Notes under the pieces: generated by a model
Seen by the model: the letters and a program-made list of their open reading frames with translations, nothing else
Databases searched by the model: none
What the model was told of the DNA's origin: nothing
Position numbers and translations under genes: made by a program
NCBI GenBank assembly: GCA_903813345.2
Contig: CAIIXF020000005.1
Location: forward strand, 4,557,375-4,621,374
Origin: Owenia fusiformis
Lineage: Eukaryota; Annelida; Polychaeta; Sabellida; Oweniidae
Reading direction: 5' to 3'
Length of the DNA: 64,000 nt
Part shown: positions 47,521 to 64,000 of the stretch, one piece after another
Position numbering within the stretch: the stretch's first letter is position 1
Layout: the number at the start of each line of letters is the position of its first letter

Positions 47521-47987
47521 CTAAATCTCGTTTATCGTGAGAATTGGCATTGCCAAAATGGCTTGACCTAATCAATGGCTTCGCTACAAGAAGCGTCTGT
47601 ACATTTTATGAATATCTTCAGTAAGAGGACAATATACGAAAAAATAATATTGTAAGTTCTTTATAAGATAATCATTTTATCATTAAACAAACTTATTTGT
47701 AACATTTATACAACACCACATTTTACAATAGGTGACTTACAGTCTGAATATTTATTCAGACGAAGGATACAGTCTAGACTCTAGGCCTAGATCAATCATC
47801 ATGATTTTGATTTTAGTGTTTGAGGTATAGAAATACCTGTATACCTGTATACCATTTCTTCTGGAAGAAGGAAGAATCCTATATTATCCAGATCTTGTTA
47901 TATGTAAGGTCTTACTAAGTGGGAAAAAGGTGGGGTGGGGGTTGTTTTCTTGAAAGCTCACTGGACATGGGTTAAAGGGGCTGTCAT

Positions 47988-48567
47988 CTAGTTGTAGTGG
48001 TACTTTAGGTTGTGGAAGTGTTTGTCAATTTGCGCCTTGAACTGGTTGACATTGTCAGCATCTATTGCAGTCTGTGGGAGATTGTTCCAGTCTTTCACAA
48101 TTCTGTTTCCGAAAACATTCTTCCTGACATTCAGTCTACTGTATCTTGTATTGAGCTTCTCAGTGTTTCCTCTGGTTCTATGAGCTTCAGATTTTTCAGC
48201 AATGTTAGTGATATTAATCCTGTCAAGACCTTTTATGATTTTGTAGGTTTGGATGAGATCCCCTCGTCTCCTTCTGTACAGGAGTGATGGTAGCTTCAGG
48301 TATCTTAGCCTATCCCCATAATTCATGTCCTTAATTTCTGGTACAAGTTTTGTCGCTCGTCTTTGGACCTTTTCTAGCTTGTCAATATCCATGTTGTGGT
48401 GAGGATTCCATACGCTGTTTGCGTATTCCAAGTGGGGTCTTACAAGTGATTTGTAGAGAAGAGGGAGGATTGTTTTGTCCAGATGGGAGAAAGTTCTTTT
48501 TATTATTCCAAGGATGCTATTGGCTTTAGAGACTGATAGGTCAACGTGTTGGTGAAACTTGAGATTA
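47988..48567 (-). pseudogene. LINE reverse transcriptase, C-terminal part
   Basis: Continues the frame broken at 50914: NLKFHQHVDLSVSKANSILG, LEYANSVWNPHHNMD, KLEKVQRRATKLVPEI, then NNLPQTAIDADNVNQFKAQI and stop. Counting the duplicated TA once, both parts sum to 2208 nt, exactly 736 codons. The sole damage to the visible frame is therefore the insertion and the missing 5' end. Confidence 0.95.
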
Positions 48568-50913
48568 CCCTTATAAAAAATTCAACCTTGAAAGTCCGAA
48601 TTTAAACCGTTGCACAATCATTGTACAATCATTGATCCGATCATTTATGCAACCATGCCAACCGTTACGATGCAACCATTGCAATTTTGGTTGTAAACTC
48701 ATTGAAAATGTTTCAATCATATGTAACCATTGTAAACGCTTGACAATTTTGGTTACATTTCTTGCAATCATTTCAATCGAATACAACCCTTTAAAACTAT
48801 GGCAATATTATCTCAATACAACATAAAATAATTATCTTGCTCTTTAAAAAATATATTTCAAATGTATGTATTTCATGCATACTTGTCAGAATTAAAATGG
48901 TTTGATCAAAAAGATATTTAAAGTACTGAAATAGTTTAGTAAACTTGTCTTGTGAATGAAGATATATTGAACCTAACTTAAATTTTCATCTAACTTTGAC
49001 GGATGGTGATTGTCCAACTCACATGTATATTATCTAGATAACAGCAATGCTAAGGCATAGCAAATCCCCTCGCTGTCATGACTATCATTTTTACGAAATC
49101 CCTTCAAAACTTTATAAGTTATTGCAAAAACATTTGACTTTTTTTTGCTTGGGTCAAGTCTTGGATTTTACACTTCACCTTGCAATCATCACAATTATAA
49201 AGGAAGGAAGATGTGTCTGGAAGTAAGAAATCCTTCAATCGGAAAATAATCTGTTTATTGATTTGATATTTTAGATTTGATAGAGAAAATGCAATCAGAC
49301 ATTACAGGATGTGTTTTAGATAATTAAGTCGATAAACACAACTTAAAAAACTCTGATTACAGTTAGACTCAGTCTCTCTAGTTTGATTAGAGCCTGCTTT
49401 GAAGGATGTGTCTAAAGAAACTATTAATCCATTAATCCATAAACAAAACAAAAATAATTTGGCAAAGCAAAACAAACCTTATTACAGAGAGACTCTCAAA
49501 TTGATAAGAGTCTTCTATAAAGGAAGCATCCTATGTAATTTAATTATTCCATACACAGAACTTGATGAATAATTTGCCAAAGAAAATCTCCCAGATTTTT
49601 CAAAATCAACACTTATTATTTAAACTGAAAACACTTTTCAGTACAAATGCTCTGCCCTAGTGAATACAGTAAAACCATGGACTTTCAATCTATTCAATGC
49701 CCATGGTAAAACAAACTAAATAAAAATGAAATAAAAAAGATCTCAAAATATTATTTGCAGTTTCATATACTTGCTATTTGAGATTTCTCAGCACTTATTG
49801 AAGTAATTGAATAAAGAAATAAACCCTCAAAAATCTGAAAACACTTTTTATTTAAATTTTTACTACCCCCCCCCCTCTGCATGAAATAGAGAATAAAAAT
49901 AAACATATAGTAATATAGTATAACACAAGATGAAAATAGATATAACAGAAACTAGGACTATGAACCCTTTTTCTGGTCAAGCATTTTAATTAGCCGTTCA
50001 ACCGTTTTAATTAGCTGTTCAACCATTTTAATTAGCTGTTCAACCGTTTTAATTGGCTGTTCAAGCATTTTGATTTGCCTAAACCCATGAGAATATCAAT
50101 ATGTAGTAGGTATTGTTGTGTTGAGCATTGTTATAAAAAATATTTGCCAAGAAAGAACATGGTAATTAAATCTGTTGTGAATAATGTGTTTCACACATAA
50201 TATACAGTCAATATCAAAATAGTTCTCTTGTTTGTATTTTTCAAATTTTAGTGAGTCATACTCTTGATATGAGGTGTTAACTACACATATATGGAAACAT
50301 TTGAAGACCCATTTTGCTGAGGGGGGCTGGCTACTGGCCTGTTCATTGTACATACACTTTTGTGGGGGTCCTAAGCTAAACCCGATATCAATATGTTCCC
50401 ATACCAATCTATTTATAAGTCTGGTATCGCATTCATAAATCCGTACTGGAGAAAGAAACATGAATTTAGTTATTTACTATAATAAACATGCATGTATGCT
50501 TGCAGAAAAAATATCCTAATATACTGTTGTTGAATAGAAGTAGATTCAAATCCTTACTTAAATATAATTTTAATTCAGGTAAAATGATTAATTTATTGGA
50601 ATGATACTAATTCAGGATGGTTGCAGGGGTTGAACTATGTAATCATTGAACAAAACATATTGCAACCGTTTACATTTCAATGTGAAATGGTTGCAGTTTA
50701 CAATGGTTGCAGATTACAATGATTGTATAGAAATGGTTGCGCAGTCGTTGAAAAAGAGTTGACTTTGCTTGGTTGAACACAATGGTTGCACAATGATTGC
50801 TTATCATTCTACAATGGTTTTTCCTTTGATCTTAGTAGTTGAAACAATCAGTATTCAATGATTGATGGAAACGGTTTAAATTCGGACTTTCAAGGTTGAA
50901 TTTTTTATAAGGG
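48568..50913. mobile_element. 2346-bp DNA transposon with perfect ~44-bp inverted repeats and TA target duplication
   Basis: Both ends read CCCTTATAAAAAATTCAACC and continue identically through TTGAAAGTCCGAATTTAAACCGTT. TA flanks both sides (48566-48567 and 50914-50915). Removing the element and one TA rejoins the LINE frame. Subterminal regions are rich in CAACCATTG/CAATCATTG motifs in both orientations, and 49985-50075 has a 24-bp repeat of GTTCAACCGTTTTAATTAGC type. A 121-codon minus-strand open frame (50096-50461) has no domain I recognise, so it seems non-autonomous. The superfamily is unassigned; TA duplication alone suggests the Tc1/mariner group, but the CCC ends are not typical of it. 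Confidence 0.9.
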
Positions 50914-52543
50914 TATTGTCGATATTGACTCCAAGGTCCTTTTCAGTTTTGGTGATATCCAAGATCTGGTCATTCATGGTATATTTATGTTGATCATTTC
51001 CATGTCCAAGGTGCATTACTTTGCATTTAGCGGCATTAAAAGGCAACTGCCATTTATTTGACCACTTAGACATATTATCCAGATCCTTTTGTAGTGTTCT
51101 TTTGTCTTCTTCGGTTTTAACTTTGCCGTAAAGTTTTGCATCGTCAGCGTACATGAGTATCTCGTTCTTTGTTGCTTCAGGTAAATCGTTGATGAAGGCA
51201 GCAAACAGGGTCGGCCCGAGGCAAGTTCCCTGAGGTATACCAGAGGTTACAGGGGCCCACTCTGATACTTTACCATTTACCGAAACTCTCTGTGCCCTGT
51301 TTGTAAGAAAAGACCTCGTCCAGGCTAGTAATTTTCCTGTTATTCCGTAGGATTGTAGTTTTACCAGTAGTCGCTCGTGAGGCACACTATCGAACGCTTT
51401 ACTAAAATCAGTATATATGGTGTCTATAGGGGTCCCTTCATCAATATCTTGAGTTATATTTTCTAAATAGACTAAGAGATTTAGCACTGTCGATCTCTTT
51501 GGCACAAAACCAAACTGTTCATCTGTGAGGATATTATTTTTGATGACGTGTTCCAGAATTTCATCCCTTACAATTTTCTCCAACATTTTGACAACTATTG
51601 ATGTGAGGCTTATTGGTCTGTAGTTGCTGGGTTGTTTCTTCCTGTTGGTAACATTCTTTAAAGTTTTTTCACTTCCTTTTTTGAAAATGGGGGTGATGTT
51701 TGCAGTTTTCCAGTCTCTGGGGAGTGAGCTAGTTTGTATAGACTTGTTAAATAAGATAAGAAGTGGGATTACCAGTGATTCTGCTGTCTCCTTAAGGGGA
51801 CGGGGATGAAAACCATCTGGTCCTGGTGATTTTGTAGCAATCAGTTTGTTTAACTGGCTCATAACCATTTCCTTTGTTATTTTAAGGTCACTAATCTTTT
51901 CTTTACTTGGGTGTGGTGGCAATTGTGGTATATTGTACATGTCTTCATTGGTAAATACACTTGAGAATTGGTTATTTAGTGTCTGTGCCTTTTCCAGGTC
52001 TGTTTGGGTTTCTGTTCCATCTTCCATCACTAAGTTAGGGATTGTTTCTTGGGTATCTAGTTTGGATTTAGAGTACTGCCAGAATTGTTTAGGGTTCTCT
52101 TTAACTTCTAAGGCAATTTTCTTTTCATAGTCGTAGCTCAATTTCCGTGTGTAGGCCCTGAGGTTGTCCCTTGCTTCATGGTATTGCTTTAGGTTTGCGT
52201 CTGTCTTAGCTGCTTTGTAGTTTTTCCAATATCTATATTTCTTTTTACTCATTTTTATTGCAGTCTTATTAATGTATTTGCTTCTTCGCTTGTCTTTCCT
52301 TGGGTACATTTTCGGTATGCATTGATCGATGGCATTTTCGTACACTGTTTTGAAATAGGTCCAACTCTCTTCCATAGATTTACTGTTGAGTTGTTCTTCC
52401 CATTTGGTTTCATTTATTAATTTGTTCATTTCCTGGTAGTTTCCTTTATCATAGGCTAGTTTTGCTTTTGATTTTTTATTGCTACCCTTTTGGTTTTTGT
52501 AGTTAGTTTTGATTAGCAAACGAAATGGAAATTTTATGAACAT
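50914..52543 (-). pseudogene. LINE reverse transcriptase, N-terminal and catalytic part
   Basis: An open frame of about 543 codons before the insertion. Motifs in order: SPGPDGFHPRPLKE, NYRPISLTS, FGFVPKRST, DFSKAFDSVPHERL, SGIPQGTCLGP and the catalytic MYADDAKLYG. The region before them (WNKLINETKWEE-like, YPRKDKRRSKY) is the usual linker after the endonuclease. No stop or frameshift up to the insertion, so this copy is young. The frame runs 38 bases into the transposon's inverted repeat before stopping. Confidence 0.95.
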
Positions 52544-52545
52544 TT

Positions 52546-53258
52546 TGAGGGTTTAGTTGGTGACGTCAATATATATGTTCTAAGAAATATTGTTCTTACC
52601 TTTCTTGAAGTAATTGCAATGGCGATGTGTTCAAATATGAATATGAGAATAATTTCAGAAATAATTTTACTTCCTGATTGACGCCATTTTGTATTGTGAC
52701 TCACTTGCAGCCTCTTGATCAAAGTCGTAAATCAACAATTTTCAAACTAATTATAATCAAGATATAATACTCCATAAACTAAATTATAAAAATTTCATGA
52801 TTTAAACAGAATAAAGAAGTATTTACGATGATTACTTTGTGAATTCGTCCCTTGTAAAATGTCGTTATTGTTTCCGTCACTTCCATATATGGGCATAGCA
52901 GTTGACCTTTAAATTTTAAAACGAGGCCAATCCAAGGAGGATTGGCTCCCAGGATCGAAACTCGATATTTTCCAACAATGAAAACGTCGAAATGTCGTTA
53001 TTTTCTGAAATTAAAACCGACTATAAATTCAAAATAAACAGTTCAAAAGATTCGAACCAATATCTCGATCATTTCTTGTGAGTTTTGGAATTTTTCGTTT
53101 GGAAATAAGACCAAAATTCACGATTTAAATGTTGAAGTGAACAAAATGGCGGCTGTTTGAATTCGAATTTTGTATTACGACATACCCATATATGGGACAG
53201 AATATCGGTGGTGCACTCTGGGAGCCAATCCTCCTTGAGGCCAATCAAAATAAACAAA
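52546..53258 (+). promoter_or_regulatory. WBP1L promoter region with inverted CCAAT blocks and YY1-like sites
   Basis: GGCCAATCCAAGGAGGATTG (from 52923) recurs inverted as CAATCCTCCTTGAGGCCAAT (53226-53245), each arm holding CCAAT boxes. AAAATGGCGGCTG at about 53143 is a strong YY1-type motif, and the real start codon sits in the similar AAAATGGCAGCTG at 53258. No TATA box is obvious. The transcription start is inferred to lie shortly upstream of 53259. Confidence 0.4.
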
Positions 53259-58626
<5,368 letters not shown>

Positions 58627-61574
58627 ATAGGCTTACATGTAGCAAGTGTGATAAGCTTTGCATAAATTATATGTTTTATCCTTGCAGGTCTGAGAATATC
58701 AAATCCAGCATTAGATAAATACCAACCTGATAACCAGTTACAAGTTTGATTTATATCAAGCTGCAAATATACAATTCTGGTATGTTTAAATAGTTCAAAA
58801 TGAGCATTGAGTGTGCAAAATAGGAAGTCATATTTGTGCTCCATCTCAAGGCTCAACCTGAGATTGTCATTTTACTTGAGATTTCTGCTGTTTAAATGTA
58901 AAATAATTTACAACCGAGCTGTGTTGCTGCTGTACTGTGCAAGCTTGTTGCTTTTGATCAAAGTTGTAGTCTGAAGTTACCTGTACCCTTTTTCTCCATC
59001 AGCTACACACTCTATACTACCCTCTGACTATTAAGATGAGTTTACAGTGTATGCCCTCTTTTTTATGGTGATTAAAATTTGAAATTCATGTGAGGTATAC
59101 ATGTGTCTACATATAATGTAATATCATGTACATGTACATATAAATGTATTATCCTGGTTCAGCGCCTGTAAGAAATGACTTGTTGAAGTATGACTTGCAG
59201 CGGAGGGTATTGCTTTATTTCTATACATTTTCTGTGATTTGACAAACATGAGAATGTTCAGGGTAGAACTCACTACATACTTTATCCAATACAATAGTCT
59301 GAAAGATGGTTAAAAAAATCATTAAGCCATTTGAGTGCCTACTTGCAAGTTAAGGTGGATTCTTCAGGGGCGGTAAATTAGACCTTGGGTAGAGGGTAGA
59401 TGGTAAACAGTTTTACCCTCAGCTATCATTTTCAAACTGCTGGACCCAGGATTTTTTTATCTCAAAGCTCAAAGCTATCAGGAACTCTCAGTTAGCAGAT
59501 TTCTTTGATATAATCTAAGCCTGAAATATATTTTTTCAATATTGAGACTTTTTTCTGAGAAGTGTTCTCCCCCAAGATCTTATCCACAAGATCTGATTAA
59601 TCAACAAGATCTTATCAACAAGTAGTTAATCAACATTCTCAAGGTTGTGTTATTAGATAAGAAGTGTTTTGTGACATTTTGTGTCATTTTAGACATTGGG
59701 AAGTTTAAGTTACTGTATTATTCAAGGTAGTGTTATTCTAGAATTGCAGAGTAATTTCTTACACAATACTTACACAATAATATATATTATACAGTATGAT
59801 TACTGCTATACAATATACGCCAACTATTTTTATCATCATTTATAAGAAATAAAGCATTATATAGGTGCCTTGCTCATGTAAATTAACTAGCATTTGATAT
59901 TATAGCTGGTGCCTTTATACATTTACATTTATAGTTTACGCTCTAGAACTGTACAATAGATTGATCCATCATGTCGTATGATAGTCCTGTGTCAGTTACC
60001 CAAGTATTTTACCTTCTATTTAGAAAATCAAGGGGGATTGGGGCAATTGATTCAAGACTAGACATGTGATGATTGTATGTGTAAAACTATGTAATGGTGA
60101 ATACTTTAGTTGATATATTGTACATTAAAACCTCTCTAGTGGAACACCTCTATAGGTAGAACACTTTTTGTTAGATCTACCAAAGGTGTGTCTCTGTCTT
60201 GTAAATACATGTTTTTTATTCTGTATTTTGCTATATACGTTCAATATATCATATTACATAGTTGAATACTGTGTTGATCACAGGGTTGAAGCTGTCCTGT
60301 ATAGAAAGGTTAGATTCATATAACTCGAATGACGTGGGATTTGCAACTAGGATCTGTTACTAGACTAAGAACTGTAAATTACAATTCTTGTATTTCATTT
60401 TTCTATCAAGTCCATGTTATTCGTAATTTGGCTTTGAAAGTATTGTAAAAGACACATGCGATTTAGAAATACATTTAAGGCTGTCTTTAAGTATTGTTTT
60501 ACAATTACTGTAAGCTTAGACCTAGCTGAGCTAGATAATATAAAATATGTAGGAAATGCCATCTTAAAGAATGTTCTTCAGTTTGGAGAACATTGTTTAA
60601 ATGGGCAAATGTTTTACACTTATGCAATTCCAATTTTTACATATAATTGTCACATTGCCTCTGAGTAAATTGCCACAAACCACAACTCATGAATGTTTTT
60701 ATAGGCGTATTCTGGTGAATTCATTTGCATGTGCTGTTGCATGTGCTATGAACAGCATTTTATTATGTTTTAAAGAAAGAGATTCTGTTTGGATAGCATG
60801 TTTAAAATAATACAAGGCTGTATAGGTTGCCAATGTTTATCGTAAGTTGAGAAGTTTTGATTTATAAGTATTTTGAAGTGGTTTTTCTGTCAAATTAGAA
60901 TACATTAGTTTGTTTAAAACTGTTTTCTATGATAGATACACATGCCAAAAGCATTTTAATTGAATAATTTTCAATTAATATCAATTTTGTTACGCATAAT
61001 TATTTAGTTTTACATATTGTATTGTGGAGGTTAATATGTTTGATATGTGTAATTATTGACCTCTTCACAGGTAAACTGTAGAAATCAGAACATTAAACAG
61101 AGACCTCAGGTCAAGATTTAATGCACAGTATAAATGGAAACATGCTTTACAGTCAACCAAATGGAGAGGTCTATACTCAAGACTATTGACCTCTCATTGA
61201 CCAATCAAAAGAGAGTATTTAGAGTGAGGTACTGAAATAATAATGAAAGTCTTTCACCAGGCCCCTTACCCTTAATCACCTCTTATTCAGTATAAGGGAT
61301 GCGAAATAAAATGTGGGAGGGGGGGGGTGCCAGGGATGCAGGACTATTCATGGCTTATATCATTAACAGAAGAGGAATGTACAGAAACATAAATTATATT
61401 TAGAATCTAATATATACTTGTATACTATAATTGCTTCTTTGGTATTTCAAAGGCCACTGTACATGTTTATATTCATTAATAAGAAACAAATAAAATTAAA
61501 TATTTACACTTGATTTGTTTTCATGAAGTTATAAATAGTTTCTTAATGAACATTTTATATTTGGATGATATGAT
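58627..61574. other. WBP1L 3' untranslated region and intergenic sequence
   Basis: Probable 3' untranslated sequence to at least the AATAAA at 59848-59853. Further plus-strand AATAAA at 61489-61494. No other gene recognised; a degenerate CTAGTGGAACACCTC repeat lies near 60136. Confidence 0.45.
59848..59853 (+). terminator. candidate WBP1L polyadenylation signal
   Basis: AATAAA 1.2 kb after the stop codon, in AT-rich sequence. Alternative signals exist downstream. Confidence 0.4.
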
Positions 61575-61580
61575 TTTATT
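61575..61580 (-). terminator. candidate Vax polyadenylation signal
   Basis: Minus-strand AATAAA about 180 bp beyond the Vax stop. A hairpin with AATCAGAGACAC/GTCTCTGAT arms lies between at about 61704-61740. Confidence 0.45.
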
Positions 61581-61755
61581 TGGCATTACATGTATGTTAC
61601 ATGTAAACAAGTTAAAAGTAATTATTGTTTACTGAAGTGTTTCCTAAAATTCAAAATAAAAGGACAACACATTGTAAAAGTCCGTTTCTTGTACAATGAC
61701 TATATCAGAGACATATAAAACATTTTATGTGTCTCTGATTATATATATCTTAGTT

Positions 61756-62154
61756 CTAAACACGAGGAATTGCTAAATTGCCAAAACTAAACACCGGTGG
61801 GGGGAAATGCCCCATAGGCCTCAGATTCATGTCCATCGAAAAAGATGTGAATACTCCGTTACTGGAAACGGGTGCTACAGTGTTATTACTAGTGGATGTG
61901 AACGGAACACCAAATCTACCTTGGGGAGACGGGGCAGAAAGCCCTGGATGGAGGACTGGAAATCCCGGTTGCAAAAGTCCTGTATGTGTGCCAGATGAGA
62001 TCTCCGGAGGTTCACTCTTTGAATGAACTGGGGATGAAAGTATGTTCATTAAATTGCAGTTGTTCATACTTTCTGCAGATTTGGATGACTCGTCAGGTTC
62101 TTTACATTTGTCACGTTTGTATTTAGTGCGCCTGTTTTGGAACCAAACTTTAAC
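61756..62154 (-). CDS. Vax: Vax terminal exon with recognition helix
   Basis: 399 nt, 132 codons plus TAG. Starts [20 protein letters not shown], the recognition helix, then a Ser/Pro/Asn-rich tail with a Met-rich [20 protein letters not shown] segment. TTTCAG acceptor. Confidence 0.95.
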   Translation of the reverse strand, partial: VKVWFQNRRTKYKRDKCKEPDESSKSAESMNNCNLMNILSSPVHSKSEPPEISSGTHTGLLQPGFPVLHPGLSAPSPQGRFGVPFTSTSNNTVAPVSSNGVFTSFSMDMNLRPMGHFPPPVFSFGNLAIPRV

Positions 62155-62669
62155 CTGAAATGGCGACAGCTAATGTAATGACATGTATTCATAAATGCAA
62201 TGCCGGAGTCGTTGATAGTTATTTTTCATTTGCAAATGTTTTCTTTTTTGACAAAAATACTCATCAGTTCCCTATAAACTTTATCTATCACACATGGTCT
62301 AATTGAATATGTAAATATTGTAAATTATTTGATAATAATACCAATAAATCGGTCTGATTTCACTTGCGAAGAATGTTTTTAGAAAAATTGTAATATCTAA
62401 TTTAACTGAGTTTCCGAAAGTTATAATATTATCATAAGTTTGATTTTAAAATTGCTTACAATAGATATTTTTGAAAATTACCTGAGTTTCGGAAAGTTTT
62501 AATTTTTGAGCAAGTTGTGTCCTTTCTCTACCGACGAGATATTGATTGGCGTGAAATTCCTTCTCCAGGCGATATAGCTGTTCCGCAGAAAATGTCGTCC
62601 GTGCCCTTTTTGGTCTGTCAAGGTCTAATGCTTTTGGAAACACTAGCTCTTTCAAGTTACCATTAGCTT
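61756..62669 (-). CDS. Vax: Vax (ventral anterior homeobox) transcription factor, last two coding exons
   Basis: Exons 62669-62482 and 62154-61756 join at phase 0. They encode [20 protein letters not shown] then [36 protein letters not shown] and [16 protein letters not shown]. Vertebrate VAX reads [20 protein letters not shown] and [20 protein letters not shown], so the family assignment is firm; Emx and Not differ in this arm. The homeodomain is split between helix 2 and helix 3. After it come about 115 residues ending [11 protein letters not shown]. The 5' exon(s) lie beyond 64000 or were not found. Nuclear DNA-binding factor; in vertebrates it patterns ventral forebrain and eye. Confidence 0.95.
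62482..62669 (-). CDS. Vax: Vax exon with homeodomain helices 1-2
   Basis: 188 nt. TTTCCAG acceptor (AG at 62671-62670), entering at phase 1, and CAG|GTAATT donor after SETQ, where VAX genes are also split. Confidence 0.94.
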
Positions 62670-63186
62670 CTGGAAACAAACATCATATTCATGAGGATAA
62701 CATATGCCTGTCATAATAGTCTTTTTATTTGGAAAGGCATTATAGAATGCGGACGAAAATAGTTTTTAAAAGGCTGAATTCATTTGCGGTTTATTTAGAA
62801 AAAAGGAGTTAATTGGTAAATTCTAAAATATACGAATATACATCCATAAAACATAAAATATACGAATATACATCCTTCAAATACACAACACCGAAGTATA
62901 TTTAAAATATTAATATTTTATTTCCTATAAATAAAATAGTTCATGTAAAAATGCATTGAGCTGACTTGAGCTAGAGATAAAAATCATTGCCCTTATGTAC
63001 ATGAACTGACCTGCAATTAATTACACATTTCAAAATGACACAGATTGTTTAGATGCTGCCATGTGTAGATCTTAAATGTTTCCAGGTAATTTATTTCATT
63101 CCACTATTATTCTTAGAATAAAACTGTATTTATGTAAGTCAGACAGTAGTCCTGGTATTGGGGATTATATACTTGAGGGGATAATA
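62670..63186. other. Vax intron or upstream sequence
   Basis: AT-rich, with a repeated AAAATATACGAATATACATCC near 62827 and 62856. No upstream Vax exon seen here. Confidence 0.45.
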
Positions 63187-64000
63187 CGAGGGTTGTCCCA
63201 TAAGTCTTGAAATTTTTATTCTAATTCAAAAAGATTTTAATGAATTTGGCTGAAACTTGGTATGTATCAAGATCAATCAATTACCTTCAACATGGGATAG
63301 TTTTGTAACAAAATTATGAACTTGAGTAACTATTATGGTTGCTATGGTAACTGGAGGAGTCACGGGGTGGGGCAGTAATGAAATATAGTAAAAATGTAAA
63401 GTGGAGCCATGGGAGTATTAAGGATTTTAAAGGATGGTATACATCTTAAATTGTGAATCACCTGTCTAGATTGACAAAAACACTGTATTCTTGGTAAAAT
63501 CTTATGAAATACCTCTGTGATGTCATAATAAATTAGCACAATTGCTCAATTTTGGTACAGAGCCACAGCATTTTGAAAATCAAAATGGCAGGGATTTTGT
63601 CACCAGATGTTAAATCTTTGCGTGCAGTTGTGCAATACCACGCCTCCTTAGGGCATACACCTACACAAACAAGAACAGCCATGAAAAAGTATATAGACAG
63701 TGAACTCCAAGTGCACCTACAATATGGAGGTGGCAGAAGAAGTTAAAAACTGGAGATACCAGCCTGGAAGATGCTCCTAGAAGTGGAAGGCCAAAATCCA
63801 GTGACGATCTCAAATCACATATTGCAGAGAATAAGGGCTGAAAGGAGAACTACTTGTAGGAAGATTGCCATAGACTTTGATATTAGTGAGAGTACTTCTC
63901 ACAGAGTGATGAAGAAAGACCTTGGGATGTCAAAGGTAGCCCCTAGATTCGTTCAACATATTCTGACAGAGGAGCAGAAAAGGCAACGTGTTAAGCTGAG
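63187..64000 (+). mobile_element. mariner-like transposon, 5' portion, truncated by window end
   Basis: CGAGGGTTGTCCCATAAGTC after TA (63185-63186) looks like a mariner-type inverted-repeat end. About 400 bp later a transposase begins. The 3' end lies outside the window. It is probably in an intron of Vax or upstream of it. Confidence 0.8.
63585..64000 (+). pseudogene. mariner-type transposase fragment with two frameshifts
   Basis: ATG at 63585 opens MAGILSPDVKSLRAVVQYHA then SLGHTPTQT, the first helix-turn-helix region. A shift near 63722 leads to TGDTSLEDAPRSGRPKS, the linker typical of mariner. A second shift near 63825 leads to RKIAIDFDISESTSHRVM and LGMSKVAPRFVQHILTEEQ, the second helix-turn-helix and start of the catalytic domain. 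The catalytic DD(D/E) residues lie outside. The copy is inactive unless the shifts are sequence errors. Confidence 0.85.

Larger units (their letters stand above)
47831..52545 (-). mobile_element. 5'-truncated CR1/jockey-type LINE, split by a DNA transposon
   Basis: A non-LTR retrotransposon whose reverse transcriptase frame is interrupted at 48568-50913. The endonuclease half is missing, as usual for 5'-truncated copies. Past the stop (47988) the 3' end carries short GGTATACA repeats (minus strand), typical of CR1/L2-type tails. Lies between ELMO and WBP1L. Confidence 0.9.

Noticed and set aside
50096-50461. 121-codon frame inside the 2.35-kb transposon as a transposase
   Set aside because: I see no DDE/D, helix-turn-helix or zinc-finger motif, so I could not support a transposase call.

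Overview
This is animal nuclear DNA: AT-rich, dense in introns and transposons, with GT-AG splicing and chordate-like gene families. The genes (ELMO, WBP1L, Vax, HS3ST-like) and the repeats suggest a marine invertebrate, perhaps a spiralian or an invertebrate deuterostome. I cannot name the species.

Layout. (1) 1-8085 is repeat-rich. Three repeat families of about 340, 136 and 355 bp, full of AAAATGGC/GCCATTTT motifs, lie in both orientations around a 590-bp inverted-repeat element. (2) 11251-45228, minus strand, is a complete 20-exon ELMO gene (719 codons, all phases consistent). It encodes the DOCK partner that drives Rac in engulfment and cell migration. Its introns hold a 4.1-kb CACTA-like element (18362-22440), a nested antisense leucine-rich-repeat receptor gene (22708-24423), a 4.9-kb 62-bp satellite (31405-36305), several foldback elements, and two intronless heparan-sulfate 3-O-sulfotransferase-like genes (40556-41641 and 42851-43897). 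(3) 47831-52545, minus strand, is a 5'-truncated CR1/jockey-type LINE split by a 2346-bp transposon with perfect terminal inverted repeats and a TA target duplication. (4) 53259-58626, plus strand, is a complete six-exon WBP1/WBP1L gene (355 aa), a membrane adaptor with PY motifs for WW-domain ligases. (5) 61756-62669, minus strand, holds the last two coding exons of a Vax homeobox gene, tail to tail with WBP1L. (6) 63187-64000 is the 5' part of a frameshifted mariner-like element.

The most unusual observation is that several tandem repeats in the ELMO introns are copies of the adjacent splice junction plus the first bases of the exon. The clearest are the 62-bp satellite at the exon starting at 31422 and the array at the exon starting at 26415. 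More diverged cases lie at 12828, 15457 and 16005, and one in WBP1L at 57538. A copy of the last nine ELMO codons, stop included, lies in the final intron. Hundreds to thousands of bases of intron are thus filled with decoy splice sites. The second notable point is that both nested sulfotransferase-like proteins have lost the PAPS-binding Lys and Arg, so they may be pseudoenzymes.

All exon joins were read by eye from splice consensus, phase and remembered family sequence. No search was run.
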